Source: Thermobacillus sp. ZCTH02-B1 (GTDB taxonomy: Bacteria > Bacillota > Bacilli > Paenibacillales > Paenibacillaceae). Taken from it: DNA of 64,000 nucleotides. Of the stretch, positions 49,964 through 64,000 are shown piece by piece. Below the pieces are notes generated by a model. It made no database searches. It saw only the letters and a program-made list of their open reading frames with translations, and was not told the origin of the DNA. The stretch lies in NCBI RefSeq assembly GCF_002159085.1, contig NZ_LZRU01000023.1, positions 124,001-188,000 on the forward strand. Reading direction: 5' to 3'. Each line of letters begins with the position of its first letter. The stretch's first letter is position 1. The translations under genes and the position numbers were made by a program.

Positions 49964-50360
49964 TATAAAATGTCAGCATTTAAAATGGGGCACAAGTCTT
50001 TCGTTCGCCGGTTGTCAAGAGGGAATGTTGCCGTGGCGGCGGAAGCGGTGCCCGGGTTCGGCGGATCAGAGGTATAATGACCGGGTTTCGGGTGAAAATG
50101 ATCTATCATATGGGGAATTCTGCCTCAACCGGAGAAGTGCGGCGCATCGGCCGTTTTCCGTTTTCGCGGCTCGCGCTGTGCAGGCGGTACCGGTTCGGCG
50201 GCGATTCGCGGCACGACGGTCTTTAACCGGGCGCATGCGTCCGGTAAGGCCTTTATTTCGTCTATGGGGTCTGCGGGCGTTATCGGGCCGCCGCGTCCGG
50301 ACCCTCGCGTCGGGGCCCGGCGGATTGATGATAGAGCAGGCAAGGCTGCAAGTCAACCAT
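49964..50360 (+). other. Long rpoB leader with stem-loops
   Basis: About 400 nt without a credible gene. The palindrome ACCGGGCGCATGCGTCCGGT at 50226-50245 can form a ten-pair stem, and CCGCCG (50288-50293) can pair with CGGCGG (50318-50323). A lone TATAAT at 50072-50077 has no -35 partner. Whether the leader regulates rpoBC cannot be told by eye. Confidence 0.45.
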
Positions 50361-50376
50361 GAGGGGTGGGGTAAAG

Positions 50377-53922
<3,546 letters not shown>

Positions 53923-54050
53923 TCGACGCCGCATGACGCATCGTCGGACCGGGCGATGCCGCCGTCTCCGCGGCGCGCCGTGATGCGCGGTTTCTTGCTC
54001 GGCGCGCGGCTTCGCCCGCCCTGCGGCAGAGACTGGAGGAGGGTTGCTCC

Positions 54051-57000
54051 TTGTTGGATGTGAACAACTTCGAGTTCATGAAGATCGGTCTGGCTTCGCC
54101 TGACAAAATCCGCTCCTGGTCGCGCGGAGAAGTGAAGAAGCCCGAGACGATCAACTACCGTACGCTCAAACCCGAGAAGGAAGGGCTGTTCTGCGAGAAG
54201 ATTTTCGGTCCGACGAAGGACTGGGAGTGCCACTGCGGCAAATACAAGCGCGTGCGCTACAAGGGCGTCGTCTGCGACCGATGCGGCGTCGAGGTGACGC
54301 GCGCGAAGGTGCGCCGCGAGCGGATGGGCCACATCGAGCTGGCCGCTCCGGTGTCCCACATCTGGTATTTCAAGGGTATTCCGAGCCGGATGGGGCTGGT
54401 GCTCGACATGTCGCCGCGCTCGCTCGAGGAGGTCATCTATTTCGCATCGTATGTCGTGACCGACCCGGGCGACACGCCGCTCGAGAAGAAGCAGCTCCTC
54501 TCCGAAAAGGAATACCGCAGCTACCGCGAGAAGTACGGCTACGGCTTCCAGGCCGGCATGGGCGCGGAAGCGATCAAGAAGCTGCTGATGGACATCGACC
54601 TCGACCGCGAGATCGAGATGCTGAAGGAGGAGCTGCGCACGGCGCAGGGACAGCGGCGCAACCGCGCGATCAAGCGGCTTGAGGTGCTCGAGGCGTTCCG
54701 CAATTCGGGCAACCGTCCGGAATGGATGATCCTCGATGTGCTGCCGGTCATCCCGCCGGAGCTGCGTCCGATGGTGCAGCTCGACGGCGGCCGGTTCGCG
54801 ACGAGCGACCTGAACGACCTGTACCGCCGCGTCATCAACCGGAACAACCGGCTGAAGCGGCTGCTCGATCTCGGCGCGCCGGACATCATCGTGCAGAACG
54901 AAAAGCGGATGCTGCAGGAGGCCGTCGACGCGCTGATCGACAACGGCCGCCGCGGCCGTCCGGTCACCGGGCCGGGCAACCGTCCGCTGAAGTCGCTCAG
55001 CCACATGCTGAAGGGCAAGCAGGGCCGGTTCCGTCAGAACCTGCTCGGCAAGCGGGTCGACTACTCCGGCCGCTCCGTCATCGTCGTCGGGCCGAGCCTG
55101 AAGATGTATCAGTGCGGCCTGCCGAAGGAGATGGCGCTGGAGCTGTTCAAGCCCTTCGTCATGAAGGAGCTCGTGAACAAGGGGCTCGCGCACAACATCA
55201 AGAGCGCGAAGCGCAAAGTCGAGCGCGTCAGCCCGGAAGTGTGGGACGTGCTCGAGGAAGTGATCAAGGAGCATCCGGTGCTCTTGAACCGGGCGCCCAC
55301 GCTGCACCGCCTCGGGATCCAGGCGTTCGAGCCGGTGCTGGTCGAAGGGCGCGCGATCAAGCTGCACCCGCTCGTCTGCACGGCGTACAACGCCGACTTC
55401 GACGGCGACCAGATGGCGGTGCACGTGCCGCTCTCGGCCGAGGCGCAGGCGGAGGCGCGGCTGCTCATGCTCGCGTCGGGCAACATCCTGAACCCGAAGG
55501 ACGGCAAGCCGGTCGTCACGCCGTCGCAGGACATGGTCCTCGGCAGCTACTACCTGACGATGGACGACCCCGGCGCGAAGGGCACGGGCATGAAGTTCGC
55601 GACGGTGAACGAGGCGATCTCCGCCTATCACCGCGGCATCGTCTCGCTCCACGCGCGGATCGTGATTCCGGCCCGCGCGCTGAACAAGAAGACGTTCACG
55701 GAGGAGCAGGAGCGCTCGCTGCTCGTCACGACCGTCGGCAAGCTGATCTTCAACGAGATTTTCCCGGACACGTTCCCGTACATCAACGAGGCGACGAAGG
55801 AGAACCTGCTCCAGGGCACGCCGGATCGCTGGTTCATCAAGGAGAAGGGCGTCAACATCGACGAGTTCATCGCGCAGCTCCCGATCGCGAGCGCGGTGGG
55901 CAAGGAATATCTCGGCCAGATCATCTACGAGTGCTTCCGGCTGTACCAGACGACGACGACGTCGGTCATTCTCGACAAGATCAAGGAGCTCGGCTTCGCG
56001 TATTCGACGAAGGCCGGCATCACGATCGCGATCTCGGACGTCGTCGTGCCGGAGGAGAAGAAGGAGATTCTGGCCGAATCCGAAGAGAAGGTCCGGATCG
56101 TTACGAACCAGTACCGCCGCGGCCTGATCACGGACGAGGAACGCTACGACCGCGTCATCGAGATCTGGAGCCAGACGAAGGACCGGATCACGGACGTGCT
56201 GATGAAGTCGATGGACCGGTTCAACTCGCTCATGCTCATGGTCGACTCGAAGGCGCGGGGCAACAAGTCGCAGATCACGCAGCTCGGCGGCATGCGCGGC
56301 CTGATGGCGACGCCGTCCGGCCGGATCTTCGAGCTGCCGATCAAGTCGAACTTCCGCGAAGGGCTGACGGTCCTCGAGTACTTCATCTCGACGCACGGCG
56401 CGCGGAAGGGTCTCGCCGACACGGCGCTCCGGACCGCGGACTCGGGTTATCTCACCCGCCGTCTCGTCGACGTCGCGCAGGACGTCATCGTGCGCGAGGA
56501 AGACTGCGGCACGGATAAGGGCATCACGGTCACGAAGATCCACGACGGCAAGGAAGTCATCGAGGATCTGTACGACCGGATCGAAGGCCGGTTCGCCGCG
56601 ACGGCGATCCGCCATCCGGAGACGGGCGAGATCATCGTCGGCAAGAACGAGATGATCGATGCCGAGAAGGCGGCGAAGATCATCGCGGCCGGCATCGAGA
56701 AGGTCGAGATCCGCTCCGTGCTCGCCTGCCGCGCCCGCCACGGCGTCTGCAAGATCTGCTACGGCCGGAACCTGGCGACCGGCAAGGTCGTCGAGATCGG
56801 CGAAGCGGTCGGCATCATCGCGGCCCAGTCGATCGGCGAGCCGGGGACGCAGCTCACGATGCGGACGTTCCACACGGGCGGCGTCGCGGGCGAAGACATC
56901 ACGCAAGGTCTGCCGCGGATCCAGGAGCTGTTCGAGGCCCGGAATCCGAAGGGTCAGGCGACGATCTCCGAGATCGACGGCGTCGTGAAGGACATCCGCG

Positions 57001-57671
57001 ACACGAAGGACCGGCGCGAGATCGAAGTCGAGGGCGAAGCGGAGACGAAGGTCTACTCGGTCAGCTACGGTTCGCGCATCCGCGTGAACATCGGCGACCG
57101 CGTCGAAGCGGGCGACGAGCTGACGGACGGCTCGATCGACCCGAAGGAGATGCTCCGGATCAAGGGCATCCGCGGCGTGCAGAACTACATCCTGCAGGAA
57201 GTGCAGCGCGTCTACCGGAACCAGGGCGTCGAGATCAACGACAAGCACATCGAGGTCATGATCAAGCAGATGCTGCGCAAGATCCGCATCGTCGACGCGG
57301 GCGACACGCCGCTCCTGCCGGGCACGTACGTCGACATTCACGAATACGAGGAAGCGAACCGCCAGGCGATCCTCGCGGGCAAAGAACCGGCCGTCGCGAA
57401 GCCGGTGCTGCTCGGCATCACGAAGGCGTCGCTGGAGACGGATTCCTTCCTGTCCGCGGCTTCGTTCCAGGAGACGACGCGCGTGCTCACCGACGCCGCG
57501 ATCAAGGGCAAGGTCGACCAGCTGCTCGGCCTGAAGGAGAACGTCATCATCGGCAAGCTGATTCCGGCCGGCACGGGCATGGCGCACTATCGGAGCATCC
57601 GCCTGTCCGGAACGGAAGAAGATCCGCAAGCGCCGGAAGAAGCGCTTGAGGGCGTGGCGGTGGAATCCTGA
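54051..57671 (+). CDS. rpoC: RNA polymerase beta-prime subunit
   Basis: 1206 aa from TTG 54051 behind GGAGGAGGG, giving [23 protein letters not shown]. Zinc-binding [35 protein letters not shown] at about 58-95, the active-site metal motif NADFDGDQM (about 448), the bridge-helix and trigger-loop regions ([29 protein letters not shown]) and the second zinc site ([17 protein letters not shown]). Length equals the Bacillus subunit (1199). 128 nt after rpoB, same transcript. Confidence 0.98.
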   Translation: MLDVNNFEFMKIGLASPDKIRSWSRGEVKKPETINYRTLKPEKEGLFCEKIFGPTKDWECHCGKYKRVRYKGVVCDRCGVEVTRAKVRRERMGHIELAAPVSHIWYFKGIPSRMGLVLDMSPRSLEEVIYFASYVVTDPGDTPLEKKQLLSEKEYRSYREKYGYGFQAGMGAEAIKKLLMDIDLDREIEMLKEELRTAQGQRRNRAIKRLEVLEAFRNSGNRPEWMILDVLPVIPPELRPMVQLDGGRFATSDLNDLYRRVINRNNRLKRLLDLGAPDIIVQNEKRMLQEAVDALIDNGRRGRPVTGPGNRPLKSLSHMLKGKQGRFRQNLLGKRVDYSGRSVIVVGPSLKMYQCGLPKEMALELFKPFVMKELVNKGLAHNIKSAKRKVERVSPEVWDVLEEVIKEHPVLLNRAPTLHRLGIQAFEPVLVEGRAIKLHPLVCTAYNADFDGDQMAVHVPLSAEAQAEARLLMLASGNILNPKDGKPVVTPSQDMVLGSYYLTMDDPGAKGTGMKFATVNEAISAYHRGIVSLHARIVIPARALNKKTFTEEQERSLLVTTVGKLIFNEIFPDTFPYINEATKENLLQGTPDRWFIKEKGVNIDEFIAQLPIASAVGKEYLGQIIYECFRLYQTTTTSVILDKIKELGFAYSTKAGITIAISDVVVPEEKKEILAESEEKVRIVTNQYRRGLITDEERYDRVIEIWSQTKDRITDVLMKSMDRFNSLMLMVDSKARGNKSQITQLGGMRGLMATPSGRIFELPIKSNFREGLTVLEYFISTHGARKGLADTALRTADSGYLTRRLVDVAQDVIVREEDCGTDKGITVTKIHDGKEVIEDLYDRIEGRFAATAIRHPETGEIIVGKNEMIDAEKAAKIIAAGIEKVEIRSVLACRARHGVCKICYGRNLATGKVVEIGEAVGIIAAQSIGEPGTQLTMRTFHTGGVAGEDITQGLPRIQELFEARNPKGQATISEIDGVVKDIRDTKDRREIEVEGEAETKVYSVSYGSRIRVNIGDRVEAGDELTDGSIDPKEMLRIKGIRGVQNYILQEVQRVYRNQGVEINDKHIEVMIKQMLRKIRIVDAGDTPLLPGTYVDIHEYEEANRQAILAGKEPAVAKPVLLGITKASLETDSFLSAASFQETTRVLTDAAIKGKVDQLLGLKENVIIGKLIPAGTGMAHYRSIRLSGTEEDPQAPEEALEGVAVES

Positions 57672-57762
57672 CGCGACGGAAGCCGGGTCCGTCGGCGGGA
57701 AGCGCCGCGCGTCCGCGGACAACAGGTTGACCCGATGACCCGAGCGTTGAGGATGGCGGCAT

Positions 57763-57798
57763 GGGCCGGCCGGACGATCCGATCGTCCGGACCGGCCC
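57763..57798 (+). terminator. Hairpin after rpoC
   Basis: GGGCCGGCCGGACGATC pairs with GATCGTCCGGACCGGCCC (about 17 pairs, one mismatch). The following sequence is not T-rich apart from ATTTTGC at about 57816, so efficiency is uncertain. Confidence 0.55.
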
Positions 57799-57925
57799 GG
57801 CCGCTGTCCGGGGGGATTTTGCTTTGGCGTCAGGACGCGGCAAGCCGCGCGATTGCCGCAGGGCTTGTCGCGGTTGTTCGCAAAACGGACGCGTCAAATT
57901 GAATATTCGCCGCCGGCCGTTTTGC
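57799..57925. other. Intergenic stretch between rpoC hairpin and next promoter
   Basis: No gene seen; A/T content rises toward the promoter at 57926. Confidence 0.4.
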
Positions 57926-57953
57926 TTGACACACCCTGGCAGCAGGTGATACT
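57926..57953 (+). promoter_or_regulatory. Promoter of the rplGB-rpsL-rpsG-fusA-tuf operon
   Basis: TTGACA 57926-57931, 16-nt spacer, GATACT 57948-57953. An alternative TATATC begins at 57953 but is 21 nt from the -35. Confidence 0.6.
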
Positions 57954-58015
57954 ATATCGAAGTGTGCCTGCACAAGGATGGGGATCGTGCGCCTTCGTGG
58001 ACGGGAGGAATCTCC

Positions 58016-58246
58016 ATGCCCTGGAAGATCGGCACCAAGCAGACGACGAAAGCTGTGGAGCAAAGGTTGGCCGCGCGGGTATACATCGCGCGCGATGCAG
58101 ATCCTCGGTTGACGGGCAGACTCGTGGAGCTCTGCCGCGAAGCGGATATCGAGGTCGAATGGGTGGACCGGATGGCCGATCTCGGCAAGCGCTGCGGGAT
58201 CGACGTCGGAGCCGCCTCGGCCGCCTGGATTCCGGATGGAACGTAA
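58016..58246 (+). CDS. rplGB: L7Ae-like K-turn-binding protein (YbxF / RplGB)
   Basis: 76 aa. KIGTKQTTKAVEQRLAARVYIARDADPRLTGRLVELCREADIEVEWVDRMADLGKRCGIDVGAASAAWI aligns by eye with YbxF, which binds kink-turn RNA. The family signature GTKQT...KLG(K)xCGIxVGAA is intact. ATG 58016 has GGGAGGAA ahead. Conserved position directly before rpsL. Confidence 0.9.
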   Translation: MPWKIGTKQTTKAVEQRLAARVYIARDADPRLTGRLVELCREADIEVEWVDRMADLGKRCGIDVGAASAAWIPDGT

Positions 58247-58387
58247 CAGCAGGCAGCGTATGCGCCGGATTCCGCCGGAGGAATCGCGGTTCGGGCTTTT
58301 GTCTGCTTCAAAATGAGCCGCCTGGATCTGTGGACTTGAGACACGCAGCTTTGAGGCACCGAGACGGACAGGGAAGGGGGTGGCAAC

Positions 58388-58810
58388 ATGCCGACAATCA
58401 ACCAGCTCGTGCGCAAGGGCCGCAAGGCGAAGATCGTGAAATCGAAGTCGCCGGCGCTGCAGCGTGGCTACAACGCCCTGAAGCGCATCTCGACGCCGCT
58501 CAGCTCGCCGCAGAAGCGGGGCGTCTGCACCCGCGTGGGCACGATGACGCCGAAGAAGCCGAACTCCGCCCTGCGGAAGTACGCGCGGGTACGCCTGACG
58601 AACCGCGTGGAAGTGACGGCCTACATTCCGGGCATCGGCCACAATCTCCAGGAGCACAGCGTCGTGCTGATCCGCGGCGGCCGGGTCAAGGACCTCCCGG
58701 GTGTCCGTTATCATATCATCCGCGGCGCGCTTGACACGGCAGGCGTGGCGAACCGCAAGCAAGGCCGCTCCAAGTACGGCGCGAAGCGCCCGAAGGATGG
58801 CAAGAAGTAA
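58388..58810 (+). CDS. rpsL: Ribosomal protein S12
   Basis: 140 aa. [12 protein letters not shown] start, [11 protein letters not shown] and [14 protein letters not shown], the two loops where streptomycin-resistance changes occur; both carry the usual sensitive-type lysines. Ribosome site GGAAGGGGGTGG. Essential for decoding accuracy. Confidence 0.98.
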   Translation: MPTINQLVRKGRKAKIVKSKSPALQRGYNALKRISTPLSSPQKRGVCTRVGTMTPKKPNSALRKYARVRLTNRVEVTAYIPGIGHNLQEHSVVLIRGGRVKDLPGVRYHIIRGALDTAGVANRKQGRSKYGAKRPKDGKK

Positions 58811-58856
58811 TAGATCGGCGACGAACGGAGAAACATGATGGAAGGAGGTTGGAACG

Positions 58857-59327
58857 ATGCCGAGAAGAGGACCGGTGCCGAAGCGCGATGTGCTGCCGGA
58901 CCCGATTTACAACAGCAAGCTGGTCACGCGGCTCATCAACCGCATCATGGTCGACGGCAAGAAGGGCAAGGCATCGAGAATCCTGTATGAGGCGTTCGAG
59001 ATCATCCGCGAGCGGACGGGCAAGGACCCGATGGAAGTGTTCGAGGCGGCGCTCAAGAACGTCATGCCGGTGCTCGAAGTCAAGGCCCGCCGCGTCGGCG
59101 GCGCGAACTATCAGGTTCCGGTGGAAGTCAGGCCGGAACGCCGGACGTCCCTCGGGCTCCGTTGGCTCGTCAACTACGCCCGCCTGCGCAGCGAGAAGAC
59201 GATGCAGGAACGGCTCGCGGCCGAGATCATCGACGCGTCGAACAATACCGGCGGAGCCGTGAAGAAGCGCGAAGACACGCACAAGATGGCCGAGGCGAAC
59301 AAGGCGTTCGCGCACTACCGCTGGTAG
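58857..59327 (+). CDS. rpsG: Ribosomal protein S7
   Basis: 156 aa. [27 protein letters not shown] start, [28 protein letters not shown] and the C-terminal [31 protein letters not shown] ribosome site 8 nt before ATG. Nucleates assembly of the 30S head and represses the str operon in some bacteria. Confidence 0.98.
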   Translation: MPRRGPVPKRDVLPDPIYNSKLVTRLINRIMVDGKKGKASRILYEAFEIIRERTGKDPMEVFEAALKNVMPVLEVKARRVGGANYQVPVEVRPERRTSLGLRWLVNYARLRSEKTMQERLAAEIIDASNNTGGAVKKREDTHKMAEANKAFAHYRW

Positions 59328-59354
59328 GATTCAGATTCGGAAGGAGACAACAGC

Positions 59355-61442
<2,088 letters not shown>

Positions 61443-61549
61443 GCATTCCGTTGCGGCACAACCGATGTGGATCCGGGACGGATGAAGCGGCGCGGTGCGC
61501 CGCTCCCGCTCCATAACCCAATCCATAATCCAAGGAGGCAATGGTTCAC

Positions 61550-62743
<1,194 letters not shown>

Positions 62744-62768
62744 CGCTGCGGTCATACGCAGCCCGCTG

Positions 62769-62812
62769 CGGCCGTTCGGCGGCACGTACCGCCGGACGGC
62801 CGTTGATTTTTG
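62769..62812 (+). terminator. Terminator of the str operon (tuf)
   Basis: CGGCCGTTCGGCGG pairs with CCGCCGGACGGCCG (14 pairs, one G-U) around CACGTA; TTGATTTTTGC follows. Confidence 0.85.
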
Positions 62813-62833
62813 CTTCGGGGCGGCGGCAGATCA

Positions 62834-62862
62834 TTGACGCCGAAAATGAGAACCATTATCAT
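62834..62862 (+). promoter_or_regulatory. Sigma-A promoter of the iron ABC ATPase gene
   Basis: TTGACG 62834-62839, 17-nt spacer, TATCAT 62857-62862. Confidence 0.8.
62847..62861 (+). promoter_or_regulatory. Fur box
   Basis: TGAGAACCATTATCA matches the 7-1-7 Fur consensus TGATAATNATTATCA at 12 of 14 specified positions and overlaps the -10, so Fur-Fe would repress the gene. Confidence 0.75.
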
Positions 62863-62999
62863 AGTAGACGGATCGATCTGAACGGCTGACCGATGGCCGG
62901 CCGCGGGCGGCAGACCGCCGCGGCCATCCGGCCGTGCGCCGGCGGCGAATCGTGAATCGGCCTGCGCAGGCAGGCGGACGAAAAGGGATGAGAGGCGCC

Positions 63000-63911
63000 A
63001 TGGAAAGACTGGTCACGCGGGACCTGGCGATCGGATACGATGACCGGCTGATCGTCGAAGGGTTGAACCTGAGCATACCGTCCGGCAAGATCACCGCGCT
63101 CGTGGGGGCGAACGGATCGGGCAAGTCGACGATCCTGAAGACGATGGCCCGCATCATGAAGCCGAAGCGCGGCAGCGTGCTGCTCGACGGCAAGGCGATC
63201 CATTCGCAGCCGACGCGGGAAGTGGCGAAGCAGCTCGCGATTCTGCCCCAGAACCCCGTCGCGCCCGAGGGGTTGACGGTGCGCGAACTGGTCGGCTACG
63301 GCCGCTACCCGCATCAGCGGGGCTTCGGCACGTTGAGTCGCGAGGACCGCGAAATCGTGGAATGGGCGATCGAGGTGACCGGGCTCGAGGCGTTCGCCGA
63401 CCGCGCGGTCGACCAACTCTCCGGCGGCCAGCGGCAACGGGCGTGGATCGCGATGGCGCTCGCGCAGCAGACGGAGATCCTGTTCCTCGACGAGCCGACG
63501 ACCTATCTCGACATGGCGCATCAGCTCGAAGTGCTGAAGCTGCTCAGGCAGCTCAACGAAGAGCAGGGACGGACGATCGTCATGGTCGTGCACGACCTGA
63601 ACCACGCCACACGCTTCGCGCACCACATGATCGCCATCAAGGCCGGCAAGATCGTGGCGGAAGGCGAGCCGGCGCAGGTGACGACGAAGGAAGTGCTGCG
63701 CGAGGTGTTCGGCATCGAGGCCGACATCCTGTTCGATCCGCGCACGGGCGTGCCGCTCTGCCTGCCGTTCGAGCTGTTCCGCGAAAGCCTGCGCGCGGCA
63801 AAGAAGCGCGAGGGCAGGCCCGCGAAGGACGGACGGGAGATGGGCGGCGCCGCGACAGGAGCGGCGGAGCGGCAGGCGGACATGCCGGCAGGCGCGGGTG
63901 CGCGCGGTTGA
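63000..63911 (+). CDS. Iron-siderophore type ABC transporter ATPase (FecE/FhuC-like)
   Basis: 303 aa. [49 protein letters not shown] contains the Walker A, followed by [28 protein letters not shown] (Q-loop, FhuC-type), signature [17 protein letters not shown], Walker [20 protein letters not shown] and switch His in [12 protein letters not shown]. The last about 45 residues are a charged, Gly/Ala-rich tail beyond the usual family end. ATG 63000 (or 62988) after AAAAGGG. It stands alone, with no permease or binding protein in the window and a terminator right after; it may serve orphan siderophore permeases elsewhere. Iron-regulated by the Fur box. Confidence 0.92.
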   Translation: MERLVTRDLAIGYDDRLIVEGLNLSIPSGKITALVGANGSGKSTILKTMARIMKPKRGSVLLDGKAIHSQPTREVAKQLAILPQNPVAPEGLTVRELVGYGRYPHQRGFGTLSREDREIVEWAIEVTGLEAFADRAVDQLSGGQRQRAWIAMALAQQTEILFLDEPTTYLDMAHQLEVLKLLRQLNEEQGRTIVMVVHDLNHATRFAHHMIAIKAGKIVAEGEPAQVTTKEVLREVFGIEADILFDPRTGVPLCLPFELFRESLRAAKKREGRPAKDGREMGGAATGAAERQADMPAGAGARG

Positions 63912-63958
63912 AGCCCCGCGCGGCGCCGGCGAAGATCGCGGCATGGCGGAGGCGGAGC

Positions 63959-63999
63959 GAAGCCACCGGTTCCCTTCGGGACGGTGGCTTCTTCTTTTT
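63959..63999 (+). terminator. Terminator of the iron ABC ATPase gene
   Basis: GAAGCCACCG...CGGTGGCTTC, ten perfect pairs extended by an inner TCCC/GGGA pairing, then TTCTTTTTC. Confidence 0.9.
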
Positions 64000-64000
64000 C

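Noticed and set aside
50072..50077. Perfect TATAAT upstream of rpoB
   Set aside because: No acceptable -35 hexamer 16-18 nt upstream; not called as a promoter by itself.

Overview
The window is a G+C-rich (about two thirds by eye) chromosomal segment of a Bacillales bacterium, most likely a high-GC Paenibacillaceae (Thermobacillus/Cohnella/Paenibacillus type). I infer this from gene order (pcrB-pcrA-ligA; ctsR-mcsA-mcsB-clpC; radA; yacL-ispD-ispF-gltX-cysE-cysS-mrnC-rlmB-yacP-sigH-rpmG-secE-nusG-rplKAJL-ybxB-rpoBC-rplGB-rpsL-rpsG-fusA-tuf), which follows the Bacillus subtilis chromosome, and from Firmicutes-type control elements: CtsR box, T-box, L10 leader, cre site and a sigma-W-like promoter. 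No tRNA, rRNA, CRISPR array, phage or transposase gene was seen.

Layout. 1-7.5 kb: the 3' part of a fused PP2C phosphatase/RsbW-like kinase with its STAS partner, then pcrB, pcrA and a divergent ligA. 7.6-10.7 kb: small and uncharacterised genes (a YfhD-like peptide, a protein built of three internal repeats, a DUF2512 membrane protein, a 60-aa protein, a lipoprotein) and a cluster of palindromic repeats. 10.7-15.5 kb: CtsR-controlled stress operon. 15.6-19.5 kb, minus strand: pspA-ydjG-ydjH-ydjI envelope-stress operon placed between clpC and radA. 19.5-24.8 kb: alpha/beta hydrolase, radA, pssA, a small CxxC protein and yacL; disA, which follows radA in B. subtilis, is not here. 25-33.8 kb: a catabolite-controlled alpha-galactoside island (binding lipoprotein, two-component system, two permeases, GH36 alpha-galactosidase). 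34-41.8 kb: a single-frame IspD-IspF fusion, gltX, a cysteine T-box ahead of cysE-cysS, mrnC, rlmB, yacP. 41.8-44.4 kb: a TetR-controlled ABC exporter whose permease gene carries two offsetting frameshift lesions. 44.5-62.8 kb: sigH and the transcription/translation core to tuf. 62.8-64 kb: a Fur-box-controlled siderophore-type ABC ATPase.

How they fit together. Most genes are housekeeping functions in conserved operons read left to right. Accessory modules sit at operon boundaries: pspA-ydjGHI, the galactoside island, the ABC/TetR unit and the iron ATPase each bring their own promoter and operator. The most notable departures from the Bacillales norm are the IspDF fusion, the LigA variant, the missing disA, the damaged but frame-restored ABC permease, and the repeat-built protein next to a palindrome cluster.
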